Below are positions 10,628-22,203 of a stretch of 64,000 bases of DNA, piece by piece (positions within the stretch are counted from its first letter, which is position 1; each line of letters begins with the position of its first letter). The position numbers were made by a program, and so were the translations under genes. This DNA comes from Henckelia pumila (Eukaryota > Streptophyta > Magnoliopsida > Lamiales > Gesneriaceae): assembly GCF_033568475.1 (NCBI RefSeq), contig NW_027331833.1, forward strand, positions 2,728,001-2,792,000. The letters are read 5' to 3'. A model generated the notes under the pieces. That model saw only the letters and a list, made by a program, of their open reading frames with translations, was not told where the DNA came from and did no database searches.

Positions 10628-11442
10628 GTGAATATATTTTTACAAAAATATTTTTTAAAAAATTCAACAAAAATCTTAATTAAATACTAAGAGATTGAAA
10701 CACCAGATATTTGAATTTTATTTGTTTGTAGACTGGATAAACGTATTTTTTTAAAAAAATCTTATATATTTTAATTTGTGTAAGGACCTATTGAGATAAA
10801 TAATTATATCATGAGTTCATATTTAAATATAAAAAATATTATATTTTTAAATTTATTAATATATATATATATATGTTAATTAAATTACACACTCATGTTG
10901 AAATAAATCAATTCAAGTAGAGTCAAGTTTTAATCTAAAATAATAAATAAAAAATACACCAACACACACATATCATATATACAAAAGTTAAAATTAAAAA
11001 AATTTAACTAATTTTCCTCTTCATAAAAGCTAAAACCATTAAAATAATTATGAGATAGTCTTACAATTAATGAAGAAATATTAAATACACCAAAATAAAT
11101 AAGAATATGCATTTACTCTCAAAATAGAAAAAAATGTTGAAATAAAAGATGAAATGTAAATGTTTTTAACTAATGACATTGAAAATTCAATCAAAAATTT
11201 TGGCAACGAAAACATTATAAGCAAAAGGAGATAATTAGATTTTGAAAAACAATAAATTAAAAAGAAAAGAGGATGTTCAACAATTACATCAATCATTAAC
11301 AATATTGCATACAAGTAATAGAAGACGATACATACCAGAATGTAGTTGGGAACGATGAAATTATTGTATTCTTGTATCTAAAAATTTTTAGTAATAAAAA
11401 AAGTATGTCCAACGAAAAAATAAAATAATAACGATAGTAAAA

Positions 11443-12379
11443 TGTTAGAAATTCAAGATCAAAATTTCGGTGTTTGACAAACTTATACATCAACTGAGCA
11501 GATCATAAGAGAAACAGAACAGATAATTTATCGAGCAGATCAATGGAGGCAACAAAGAAGCCAGATCAAGTTCACGATGTCTTGAGATCAGATCAATTAT
11601 GTGATCATAATTGATCTGCACATAGTACAGATCAAAGCCACATTCAGACCGAATGATTATCAGAAACATAACAGATCAAGAACTTATGGAAGAGCCTAGA
11701 ATGTCAGAGAGCTTTTGTGCTAAAAGACAAAAGACATTAAAAGAAGATTTGAACGTTGCCAACAAAGAACCAGAAAGTCAAGATCTAAGAGCAAATTAAG
11801 GAGACTTGTCGACACCTTAACGGATACTTTCTAAAGGCTATAAATACAAGAAGAGAAGAAAAGAAGAAACAGAGGTTAAGAAGCGTAAGAAAAAGAGAGC
11901 TACAGAAAGAGAAGAGAATACACGGTCAGAAATATCGAGTTGTAAGATTATATCAGATCGGTTGAGTGTTCTGTAAAGCACTACCTTTGTAACAAGAAAC
12001 AAGCAAGGGCTATGTTCTTGAGTGTCTAGGAGTTCTGAGATAGACAGAGGTGTAAGTCCAATCTTGGATCGGGTTTGTGCAAACTGCTTGTGTAAGATCA
12101 AAGTCTTCTAGAAGAGAGTGAATCCTTCCGAGGTGGAAGAAGGGGTGAAGTAGGAGATTGAGCTCCGAACATCCAGAAACAAGTCTTTGTGTTATTTCTT
12201 ATCTGTCAAACACATTCACTCACCTCACGAATTCAACCAAGCCATTTGATCTGTGTTCGATCTGTTAGTCAATCTCTTCCGCACTGATTGATTAACATAG
12301 ACACACGAGAAAGACAAGAGTTCGTTTACTAACCCATCTGAACTTCATACAGTTGAGAAAGACATTTTCGATCCTATCA
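11443..12379 (+). mobile_element. solo LTR, probably Ty1/copia SIRE-Maximus type
   Basis: A 937-bp segment starts TGTTAGAAATTC and ends TTCGATCCTATCA, nearly inverted-repeat ends, with flanks TAAAA (11438-11442) and TACAA (12380-12384) that match at 4 of 5 bases. It splits repeat copy A: the flanking bases line up with the uninterrupted copy C. A promoter-like GGCTATAAATACAAG is at about 11836. The rest (GA-rich leader, GGTGAAGTAGGAGATTGAGCTCC) is like SIRE-type LTRs as I remember them. No internal region, hence a solo LTR. Confidence 0.65.
11589..11618. repeat. perfect 13-bp inverted repeat in the solo LTR
   Basis: CAGATCAATTATG, a 4-base TGAT loop, then CATAATTGATCTG. It lies upstream of the LTR TATA box among many AGATCA motifs, so it may be a U3 regulatory palindrome. 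Confidence 0.85.
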
Positions 12380-12959
12380 TACAATGTAAATGATTGATAG
12401 AAAAAGACATCATCACAAAAATTATATTAAGATGATGTGTATATTGATTTTTTCATAAAGAAATAAAAAAACGGATGGTAAATGAAAAAAAAAATGTGAG
12501 AAAATTTCAAAATATAAAAGGAAAAACAATTGCGCAATAATTTAAATTAAGGTTTAGAATGCATTATCTATATTACATTTGTTTTTCATAAATCAGTAGT
12601 TACAAAATAAATAATCAACACATAAGATAAGAAATTACAAAATAAATATTTAATTTAATTAACTTATCTCACTTATTAACAAATACAGAATAAATAATAT
12701 TGTTTGAAAACATACATACATGGGTTAGAAAATAAGACGAATTCATGATAAGAAACAGACCATAATTGCACAAGAATAATAAAAAAAATAAAAAACACTA
12801 GCTGTAAGCATAGGTTTCAATATCAATATTGTGACAAGGTAAAACTACATTAAATACTATATTTATAATCTTACATGAGTTATTGATAATGTCTTATTCT
12901 AAACTGTTAATGTAGATATAAAATAATGATGACCATAAATGAAAAAATTGTTGAAACTC

Positions 12960-12977
12960 GGGGGGGGGGGGGGGGGG
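12960..12977. repeat. 18-base poly-G run
   Basis: An uninterrupted G tract in AT-rich DNA. It is a possible slippage or sequencing-length problem, or a G-quadruplex-prone site. Confidence 0.85.
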
Positions 12978-13436
12978 TTACATTGTTCGAAAATATTGCA
13001 AATTTTTTTATTAGTTGCAATGTTAAATATTATATTGATTCCATAACTAAACATGTAATAGTTTTTCTTTCAAATAGTATATATATATTACCAATTATTA
13101 TAAAATATACTTTATTTAAAGAACGACAATACTTCAATAAAAGGATGATAATGGACCGTGTCTAAACTTAGCCTTGTATTAAACCTGCCCCGGAGAGACG
13201 AGTTTAGAATCGCCCAAACGTGTTCACAAACAGGTCCGGGTGTGTCTTCGCGTTTCGCCAGACCCACTATATAATTAAATTGCTTTTAATAAAGATGATA
13301 AAAATATTGATTTTTTCATAGAGAAAAAAATAATGCATGATAAATAGAAAAAAATCGTGAAAGAGATAAAAATTCAACATATGGTGTAAAAATATTTATT
13401 AATAATTTAAATTAATGTTTAGAATGCATGATATAT

Positions 13437-13456
13437 GTTATTATTATTATTATTGC

Positions 13457-13497
<41 letters not shown>

Positions 13498-13499
13498 CT
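13437..13499. repeat. (TTA)n microsatellite
   Basis: About 20 TTA/ATT units with a few interruptions, inside repeat copy B. Confidence 0.9.
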
Positions 13500-13888
13500 A
13501 CATAAATCAATACTTGTAAAATAAGTAATTAACACATAAATTAGAACATTACAAAATGAATATTTTATTTAATTTGATTACATTTCTCACTTATTATCAA
13601 ATACATAATAAATTATATCGATTCAGAGCATACATACATAAGAAAGAAAATAAAACAAATGCATGGTACCAAACATGTCATACTTTCTCAATATTAATCA
13701 ATCAAATGATGGAAACTCGAGTTAATAATTGCATAAGAATCAATATCAATATTGTGTCAAAATAAAACTATATTAAATATTATATCTATATGCTAACATG
13801 AGTTATTGATAATGTATTATTTTAAACTGTTAACATATATAGCTATAAAATAGCGATGACTGTAAGTGATGAACATTGAAACTGTAAG

Positions 13889-14135
13889 CTTTTGGTAAAG
13901 TGACAAGCGATCGGTCCTATAATTGATATCAGAGCTAAGGTCATGAGTTCGATTCTCATTGATTACAAGGAGTGCAATGAAGATTGTTGAATGCGATAAT
14001 TGTCCTTGGTGGGTAACACAATCGAACCATGACGCTTGGTTGTTGTGCGGTTTAAAAGATTTGAGTTGCACTATTACCGTTAGTTATAGCTTTTGGTAAA
14101 GCAGCAAACGATTGGTCTTATATACTTCAATATAC
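13889..14135 (+). repeat. SINE-like or PBS-like repeat with pol III box-like motifs
   Basis: GCTTTTGGTAAAGTGACAAG (A-box-like TGGTAAAGTGA) is followed about 50 bases later by GAGTTCGATTCTC (B-box-like). The start motif recurs at about 14089 as GCTTTTGGTAAAGCAGCAAA, suggesting a second, truncated monomer. The internal GATATCAGAGC resembles the initiator-Met primer-binding site used by many plant LTR elements, so a copia fragment is an alternative. It does not fold as an intact tRNA. Confidence 0.35.
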
Positions 14136-15047
14136 TACAAGATTTTAGAGACACAAAATAAAAAATATATGCATTTATTCTCAAAATGGATAAGACGGTT
14201 GAAATACAAGACAAAATGTTAACATTTTTAATCAAAAGCATTCAAAATTCGAGCAAAAATTTAGCAACAAAAATTATTGCAATAGTAGATTTCGAACAAC
14301 TTAGCATGAAATAAAAAATAGAAAAAACGTCCAATAACACATTGATTATTAACGATATTGACTTACAAGTAATAGAAGATAATAACACAAGAATGAGGAT
14401 TGAAGACAATGAAATTATTTATACTCTTGCAAAAAATTATTTCAACAAAAGAATCAAAAAATAAAAAAATAAAAATAAAAATAATTGATAGAAAAAACAT
14501 CACAAGAATTATTATCGAATATGATGAGAAAATTAATTTTTTTAAGAATAAATAATGGATGGCAAACGAAAAAATCGTGAAAGAAGAAAAAATGGTTATG
14601 TAAAGAAAGAAAAGACGTTGTAATTTAATTTATATTTTAGAATGCATTATCTATATTATTATTATTTTCTCAAAATCAGTAGTGGTAAAATAAATTTTCA
14701 ACACTATGTATTATTTATTATATTTTTTTCTTAAATTTTATTTATTAAATATGTCATGACATCAAATTATATATTTTCCTCCATGTCTAATTTATACAAA
14801 ATTATAGTATTTGTTACAACCATTATTTGCAATAACGTCTATAAATTTAATTAGACTTGTAACATATAAAATATTTAAACAAAGATTATTCGTACTCATT
14901 TTATAAAAAAATGTTGTAAAAATCATATTAAATTGAATTTAATATTTACTAAAATATCATGAAGATTATTAATTAATTGCATGTTTATATCTTCTCATCT
15001 CAATTTATTTATTTAACAACATTTATCGATAATAAAAATTTGTTCCC

Positions 15048-15074
15048 ACGTGCAATGCACGTTACTTTTACTAG
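15048..15074 (+). mobile_element. Helitron-like 3' terminus
   Basis: A perfect 6-bp hairpin ACGTGC-AAT-GCACGT (15048-15062), eight bases, then CTAG (15071-15074) followed by T matches the Helitron 3' rule (hairpin a few bases before CTRR, insertion before T). The matching 5' TC end was not identified, so the element's length is unknown. The repeat family at 11-14.8 kb may be part of it. Confidence 0.5.
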
Positions 15075-15337
15075 TATATATAAATAAGCTCATAATAGAA
15101 TTTTTGTTAAAACATTACGTAGGTCATAGAATACGAAAGTTTTTAAAATAAACAATATATCTTTTTTTTTGGTCATAAACAATATATATCTTAAAATGAA
15201 ATAAATTTGCAATTAGCAAACATAATAAGTGGGCTGAGTTCTTTTGTCTGGACCGTACGATGCCTGTCGAAGAATCTGGCGGCCCATCAAATTCTACTTC
15301 CCTTTATTGACTTCCGGGATAATATGAATTTACGCTT

Positions 15338-16284
15338 ATGCTACTGTGGAACTTAACGTCTGCATCGTTTCAAAATCTTTCCGCCGCCGCCGCCGCCTCC
15401 ATGGCGGGCTTAACTGCCCGTCTTCTCGTTTTCCGTTCCTCAACTAAGAAGACCCTTCTGCCGTTGAATTTCCTAATAAGCAACGAATTACACGCTGCAT
15501 ATTTCTCCTCCTCCTGCAAAAACAAGAACTTTGGCTTCGCACCGCCGCCTCACCGCACTCCGGAGGCCAAGAAGGTGCCTTTCGAGTCCACCGTCCATGG
15601 GGTCACGTTTCAAGATCCATTTCATTGGATGTCTAATACAAATGACCCAGATTTCATCACCTACCTTCACCGAGAAAATTCATACGCCGAGGCATTCATG
15701 CGAGACACCGAAGAATTGCAGAGGAGTCTTTATTCTGAGATGGTTTCCAGACTTCCCTCCAAGATTTCTACCCCTCCTGAACGTTGGGGACCCTGGTCTG
15801 TTTTTTCAATCTATTGCCGTGCAGTAAATTGCAAAATGTTCGTGTTTGTGTGGTGGAGTTATGTGTGTTTTATATGCTGTATAATTAAATTTTAGTATGT
15901 GTGTTTTATATGCTGTGTTTTACTTTAACTCCCATTTAATAGTGAATTTACTCTTCTTGAGATTCTTTAAATTAGTTGTTTTTTTTTCTTTTTCCCCCTG
16001 TTTTGCGTGCTTGAATAGGCTGTACTACCAGTGCATTCCCGAGGGGAAGGAGTATCCCGTTTTGTGTAGGAAATTAGCTGATGAAAAGAAAGGTTGGTTT
16101 AACAATTTAATCAGTTCTTCCGAAGGAGGATTTGGTAGGGAGCAAGTTTTGCTTGACTGGAATGAAATTGCAGAAAAGCATGGCAAGTTCCTTTTGCTTT
16201 TAATTTCCCGGTCATTTTCTTTTATCCTAAATCATTTCATTTTTCTGAGGAATAACATTACATATGGGGTGGAATTACTATATA

Positions 16285-16315
<31 letters not shown>

Positions 16316-19300
16316 AAATTGTTAATTTGAGAATATTCCACATCGTAATTGTTTCGTGGTATGACTAGGAATCTTATGTGCCTGACCAAAGTTCTTCAAA
16401 TTAAATGCAATATCTTTTACTTAGTTTATAAGAAACTATCACGTAGTCTGGTATCTGATTAAGTTGTGTGATTTTCAATTACCTTAAGATATTTATAAGA
16501 AACATTGGGCATTAAGGATAACATTTTCTCTGAATCACAACGCTGGTTTTAGTTAATTTAGACAGTGTCTTATACTTATGTTTGTTTATAGCAGTTATGT
16601 CTTCTCATACAATATCTAAATTATTTGAGAATATTCCACATCGTAATTGTCTTGTGGCATGACTAGGAATCTTATGTGCCTGACCAAAGTTCTTCAAATT
16701 ATATGCAATATCTTTTGCTTAGTTTATAAGAAACTATCACGTAGTCTGGTATCTGATTAAGTTGTGTGATTTTCAATTACCTTAAGATATTTATAAGAAA
16801 CATTGGGCATTAAGGATAACATTTTCTCTGAATCACAACGCTGGTTTTAGTTAATTTAGACAGTGTCTTATACTTATGTTTGTTAATAGCAGTTATGTCT
16901 TCTGATACAATATCTAAATGTAAGTTAAAAGTTAATCTTTCTCGTCGGTAGTGTTTAAATGGTTTGAGACCTGCAAATGAGGAAGGAAATGTATTATGCT
17001 TGATGTATCAGGTGTGGTCTGTTCTCTTTAATATATGTTATGTATTTCTCCTTACCTATACAGAACACAAGTTTTTGTTAGAATGTGTTCATATATATTC
17101 AATTATGCATGTATATGCAATAATGCTTTTTATTATCTATTTTATAGGATATGTCCATGTGGGTACTTGCAGAATATCACCATGTCACGGTTTTCTTGCT
17201 TACACACTTGACACAACAGGGGAAGAAAAATTTCAACTTCAAATTAAGGATCTCGGAACGAACAGTATTCTCCCACATTTCAGCGTCGAGGGTGTTATGA
17301 GTTTGGCTTGGGGCCAGGATGGTTGTACTTTGTTCTATACATTACATGAGCAGAACCAACGGCCTTATAGGTACATTCTTCAAGTTTTATGTGAAGTTCA
17401 TTTGGGTGTCTCGTATTATATTTTTCCTGACATATAATTTTCAGGGTCATGTGCACCAAACTGGGATCGGACTATGTGGATGGTAACGTAATATATACAG
17501 AAAATGATTCCCGGTTCTGTGTGGATATTGCAAACACCAAAAATGGCAAGTTTATAACATTGAATTCTAATTCAAGGACTTCATCTGAGGAAGGAACTTA
17601 TCCATTTCAATTCCTTTTTTTTTTCATTATCAAACAATTATACACATCTCTACTTCTTGTGTGGTTTACTGACGTCTTAGCACCACTGCAGGTTTATGTC
17701 ATAGATGCTACCAATCCACAAGACGGGTTGCAAAGGTTCTGTAAACGTGTCTCTGGAGTCCAATACTTCTTGGAACATCATTGTGGCTTTTTTTACATCC
17801 TTACAAATGCTCCAACAAGTGAGGGTAAGAAGTTTTTAGGGAGTGGTTATTATCTAGCCCGATGCCGAGATGATGATGTGCAATCAGTTAACTTGCAGGT
17901 AACATCTTGTATAGTACTTGGACGTTTATCCATTAAAGATCATAGTTGTCCTTCATACGTAATGACTTGAGGGGGATGGGCTTATTCAGCTTGAACAGTG
18001 TAGTTACTAGAGGTTAATGGCCCAGCTTCCAGGAACATCCAAATGCTGCATTTGGAAGATAATTCAAGTCCTTAAACAAGAACATGCAGCTTTTATGCTT
18101 TGACATAATTATTTTGGAATGCGTTATGGAAGTTCAATTAAAATATTCTGTAAGACAAGTTTAAAAATATTTCGAGTCTGTTCAAGAGGATTGGTTAATG
18201 AAAAGGTTTTTGGATTAACAAAATTTTCAAATTTTGGTATTTTTACAACTTTTGGCTGATGGGATGAATATAAATCCTTACATTCTATGTCTTGATGAAA
18301 CATGCTTTAACTAGAGTGGAGGACAATATGTCCGTACTCCATCGGTTTGATATTTTTTTGTGAGCTTGCTTGTCAATTAAATACCGTGCACTCACTTGCT
18401 TTTATTTGGGTGCTGCTTTTAACATAACCGTATCCTGAATTTTTTTTTTTCTATTATTTATCTTGTTCTCAGCTTATGCATTCCAGATTTTCATATTAAT
18501 ATATTATCACCTCTGTAGGATGCCATCATGCCTGGTGAAGATGTTTGCCTGGAAGATATGGACATGTTTAATGAACACCTAGTCCTTTTTCTTAACAAAA
18601 AGGGTTGTCGTTCAATATGTTCAATCCACATGCCATTTGATGTTGATAGTCAGGTTTTAGCTTCATCTTTTTTTGCTTAATGAAGGACCTGATTTTGGTA
18701 ATGTTGCATTTGACTTCTGTGTTTTAGCTATCCCCAAGGTTCTTAGTTTCACTACAATTTTCACTTTGTAAATTATATGAAAACAATCTTGGATTTCTTT
18801 TACAATGATAATTCGTATGAGTGAATTCTATTTTCTCTTGAAGATCTTTATAAATGATAGTGAACACAGTAATTATACGTCATAGTAATCATTAGCATAA
18901 TCATCACTGTTATCAATTTTGGTTTCTTGTATAAATGTTGTAGTTACAATGATAAGCTCTATATTTTTTTGGCTCGTACGACCATCAGCCATCCTCACCT
19001 TCTCAAATTTCATCAATCTAGCTATTATTGTTGTGATCATGTTCTTAGACACAACTTTTATGTTCTTCTCACCTTTCTTGATTAATTTTGCAGAAACAAA
19101 TGGAGATCAGTGATCTTAATCCTTGGTTTTTTCCTATGCCTTCAAACATGTGTACCATCACTCCCAGTTCTAATCACGACTTCAAGAATTCCATCTACCG
19201 TGTTGTCCTTTCTTCACCTGTGGTATAGTTTCAGATTATCCTGCTGATTAATTTTAGAATTTGTCTATTAGCACTTTTTTCATTTGATTGTACAATGATT

Positions 19301-21650
19301 AATTCACTTAGCTTGTTACTTGTCTTATTCTGTATTTCGGACCCACCATTATTGAGTTTCTTGATGCAAAAGTTATTGTGCCTTCACTTTTTGCTTTATA
19401 TAAGAACTGTCTGGACATTTTGGGAGTGACAGAATCATGCATAACTTGAGTCCTAGTAAAGAAAGAGTTGTGTGTTATCTGGTTTTGCGGGATTATCAAT
19501 GGTTGTTTAATTGGTGTAACGAGACTGCAATGTTTTAGTTTATAAATAAATACCTTTTCTTTTCTTAATAATTAATATGATGGTGGAAAAAAACTGCATT
19601 TGGCTGGAAGGCTATTTAGCCGATTCACAATACTGAGTTCTTTATAAGGCTTCGTCATATGAAGCAATAAACATTTTTTATTGAAGCTAAAACCCTTCTT
19701 TAATATATGAAATGAAATACGTATTGGCTGAATGGCACTTAATTGTATGTCACTTGAACTTGTTTAAAATTTTTTACTTACCTGGCTTTTCTTTTCACTA
19801 ACTTTCCAGATGCCTGATCTTATCGTTGACTATGACATGATGAGGAAAACTTTTGCCACTGTTCAGCAGGAAGATGTGACAAATATTTTGATGAATGCAG
19901 TTGACAATAGCTCACCATTTAGTGCCCCTGACACAGTTAAACCTCTTGAATTCTCATACAAGAAAGAAAAAGGTGCTAAAGATAATGGATTTCACAGATG
20001 GAAAGGTTTCTCTCTGAAATACACTTGTGAAGAGAAAGAGGTTCTTTCCCATGATGGTGTCAAAGTCCCGTTAACTGTCCTGTTTTCACGCACTGCATTT
20101 CAGAAAGGGCGGTCTCCTGGGCTTCTACATGGGTATGGTGCATATGGTGAGGATCTGGATAAAAGCTGGTGTCCAGACCGTTTAAGCTTACTTGATAAGG
20201 GTTGGATGTTTGCATTCGCGGATGTGAGGTATACGGAGTCGAGTGATAATTTTGTAATTCCAAATTTTCTTCTAATTTTAATATCTGATTTTTTGTGGAA
20301 ACATTTTATGTTCTTGTATGTATTTTCATTTTGTTTTGTCCTATTCAAAGAAACTTATGTCTAATGGTTCCCCTTTTCAAAGTGTATACCAAACCGCTGC
20401 TATTTTTGAAAGTGCCATAATTTAAATTACTGGCTGTGGGGTACTTCAGCATTTCTGTTAAATTGTTCAAAAGGAGGTTTTCTTATAGTTTGCTATGGTG
20501 CATTTTGTTGAGCAAATTTTGCTTTAAAAACATGTATACTGAGCAAAAAAGCATTCAATGCAAGGTGGACTCGTAGTCATGCTTAAATATACGCCATCTG
20601 AGAAGAACAGCAAGTTTGTTTTGGAATTGTGTACATCGTGCAGCATTTATCTATTCCTTTCTTCTGCTTGAGTTATTGTCAAGTAATTCGATCCACTGAG
20701 TTTGAAGATTATCAAATGCTGTTGGTAGAATACCGAGCATTAATTTTTTCGCATTTGGCGTTTCCCTTGGCACAGGGGTGGTGCTGGTGCAGATCCTTCT
20801 TGGCATCAATCTGGCCGTGTATTGAACAAGTTGAACTCCATCTATGATTTTGTCGCATGTGGCAAATATATGATCAACGAGGGTTTAGTCCATAGAAATC
20901 AGCTTGGTGCAATGGGTATCAGTGCTGGATGTCTTCTTGTGGGAGCAGCTGTAAATATGCATCCCGAATTGTTTCGTGCTGCCATTTTGAAGGTAGGCAG
21001 GGAAATGCCAATTTTTTTTCCTTTTAAATGTAATTTAAACTTACTGTTCCTTCATCTTGGATCTCAAAAATTTAAATACTTTTGCATTTTCTATGATAGG
21101 TTCCCTTTCTTGATGTACTTAACACCCTACTGGATCCCAATTTACCTCTTACTACTTTGGATTACGAAGAATTCGGAAATCCTCAAACTAAGTCTTGCTT
21201 TGACTGTATTCTTAAGTACTCTCCCTATGATAATATTCCTCAAGGTGTTTGCTGTCCTTCAATGCTCGTCTTGTCCTCATTCAATGATTCACGGTAATCA
21301 AACTTTCTTAGATTATCATTTCAACAAATTTATAGCTACAGTTTCTCCCCACATTTTGATCAGATAGCACTTCTTTCTCATAATTTAAGTAAATTCCACC
21401 ATACTATAAAATCTAACCTGCTGTTTTTTTTATATATGTACTTCCCATTATTCCGTCCTGAAGGGTTGGTGTTTGGGAAGCGGCAAAATGGGTGGCAAAG
21501 ATACGAGATGCAGCATGCTCAAGCTGTTCATCTTCAGTAATTCTGCAGACAAGTATGAATGGGGGACATTTTCGTGACGGTGGTCATTTTGCTCATTGTT
21601 TGGAGACAGCTTTCGAGTACGCTTTTTTACTGAAAGTTATGGGAGTCTAG
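15338..21650 (+). CDS. S9 prolyl-oligopeptidase family serine protease (oligopeptidase-B-like, protease 2-like)
   Basis: Eleven exons: 15338-15795, 16019-16182, 17148-17370, 17445-17589, 17692-17898, 18519-18653, 19094-19222, 19810-20228, 20776-20992, 21100-21293 and 21464-21650. They give 825 residues if the first ATG is used; an in-frame ATG at 15401 gives 804 with a basic, Ser-rich presequence that suggests an organellar target. An N-terminal propeller domain precedes an alpha/beta-hydrolase domain with GISAG (Ser about 676), FNDSRV (Asp about 762) and NGGHF (His about 799), the catalytic triad. Gly-rich RGGAGADPSWHQSGR is also typical. The family cleaves short peptides after basic or prolyl residues; substrate here is unknown. 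It resembles the Arabidopsis At1g69020-type protein. Two splice sites are unusual: intron 2 begins GC, and intron 4 has no GT donor at the homologous boundary. It converges on the P450 that follows. Confidence 0.88.
16285..16311. repeat. (CT)n microsatellite
   Basis: Thirteen TC/CT dinucleotides inside intron 2 of the oligopeptidase gene. Confidence 0.9.
16326..16920. repeat. 298-bp direct tandem duplication in intron 2
   Basis: TTTGAGAATATTCCACATCG begins copy 1 (16326-16623) and copy 2 (16624-16920). The copies differ at only a handful of sites, for example GTTTCGTGGTAT against GTCTTGTGGCAT, so the duplication is recent. No coding content. Confidence 0.92.
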
Positions 21651-22203
21651 AATCAACTACCAGGACACGAGTAATTTACTATACATCGTTATGGATGGAA
21701 CTAAATCAGGTTGTTGTCAAATCCTTTATCTGAATATGCTTGCAAATGAATATCAAGTATTTCCAACATCCTCGACATAGGCTACACATTTTTTTGGAGT
21801 TTCATTCTTCATGCCTATGTTTTCTGCAATTGTTAGTGGGGTTTTTACCTTTCATTCACGGGATATGCTGGGAGATGTGAATTTGTGGCAACATATATTA
21901 GACAACAATTTGCTTCATGTCTTTCGGTTTCCTTGAATTTCTAATTTTGTGATCAAGGATGGATCCAATAATCAAATGAAAAAATTTGATTTTTTTATTT
22001 ATAATGTTTTTTTAATACGAGTTTTGACTCCTGAAACTTGAAAGGCTGAAACTGCCTGTCTCGGGCTATTTCGGGGAACCACCCATCATGATGATAACTC
22101 TCAAAGACTATGCAAAATGGATATTTCTATTGTTATTACTCCATATAATAGCAATAGCATTCTTGTTTCAATACTAATGACAACTGATGTTGCAGGCTTA
22201 TTC
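21651..22203. other. converging 3' flanks of the oligopeptidase and first P450
   Basis: Non-coding. From 21866 (TGCTGGGAGATGTGAA) this sequence is repeated beside the third P450 at 38192-38403. Part of 22020-22200 reappears inverted after the second P450 (about 33370-33560). It marks the duplicated unit. Confidence 0.7.

Larger units (their letters stand above)
11085..14760. repeat. three diverged copies of a roughly 1-kb AT-rich repeat
   Basis: Shared blocks recur in the same order. Copy A is about 11085-12950, interrupted by a solo LTR. Copy B is about 13280-13880. Copy C is about 14145-14760. Landmarks are TATGCATTTA.TCTCAAAAT (A, C), ACAAGTAATAGAAGA (A, C), the TTTAGAATGCATTATCTATATTA block near 12553, 13424 and 14637, CTCACTTATTA.CAAATACA (A, B), and GAGTTATTGATAATGT.TTAT (A, B). 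No coding capacity seen. These may be internal repeats of a Helitron or a decayed satellite-like family; not classified. Confidence 0.65.
16183..17147 (+). other. intron 2 with a GC donor
   Basis: Exon 2 must end after CATG so that His-Gly-Tyr-Val reads across to exon 3; the next bases are GCAAGT, the classical GC-AG donor, and the acceptor is TTATAG. The intron contains the CT microsatellite and a 298-bp tandem duplication listed separately. Confidence 0.75.

Noticed and set aside
13889-13960. A tRNA gene suggested by GTTCGATTCTC
   Set aside because: No acceptor stem or anticodon arm can be paired; only box-like motifs are present.
16964-17147. Open frame running into exon 3 of the oligopeptidase, suggesting an exon starting near 16964
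   Set aside because: Homology requires His-Gly-Tyr-Val across 16182/17148; the extra frame is intron read-through with no similarity and contains AT-rich low-complexity residues.
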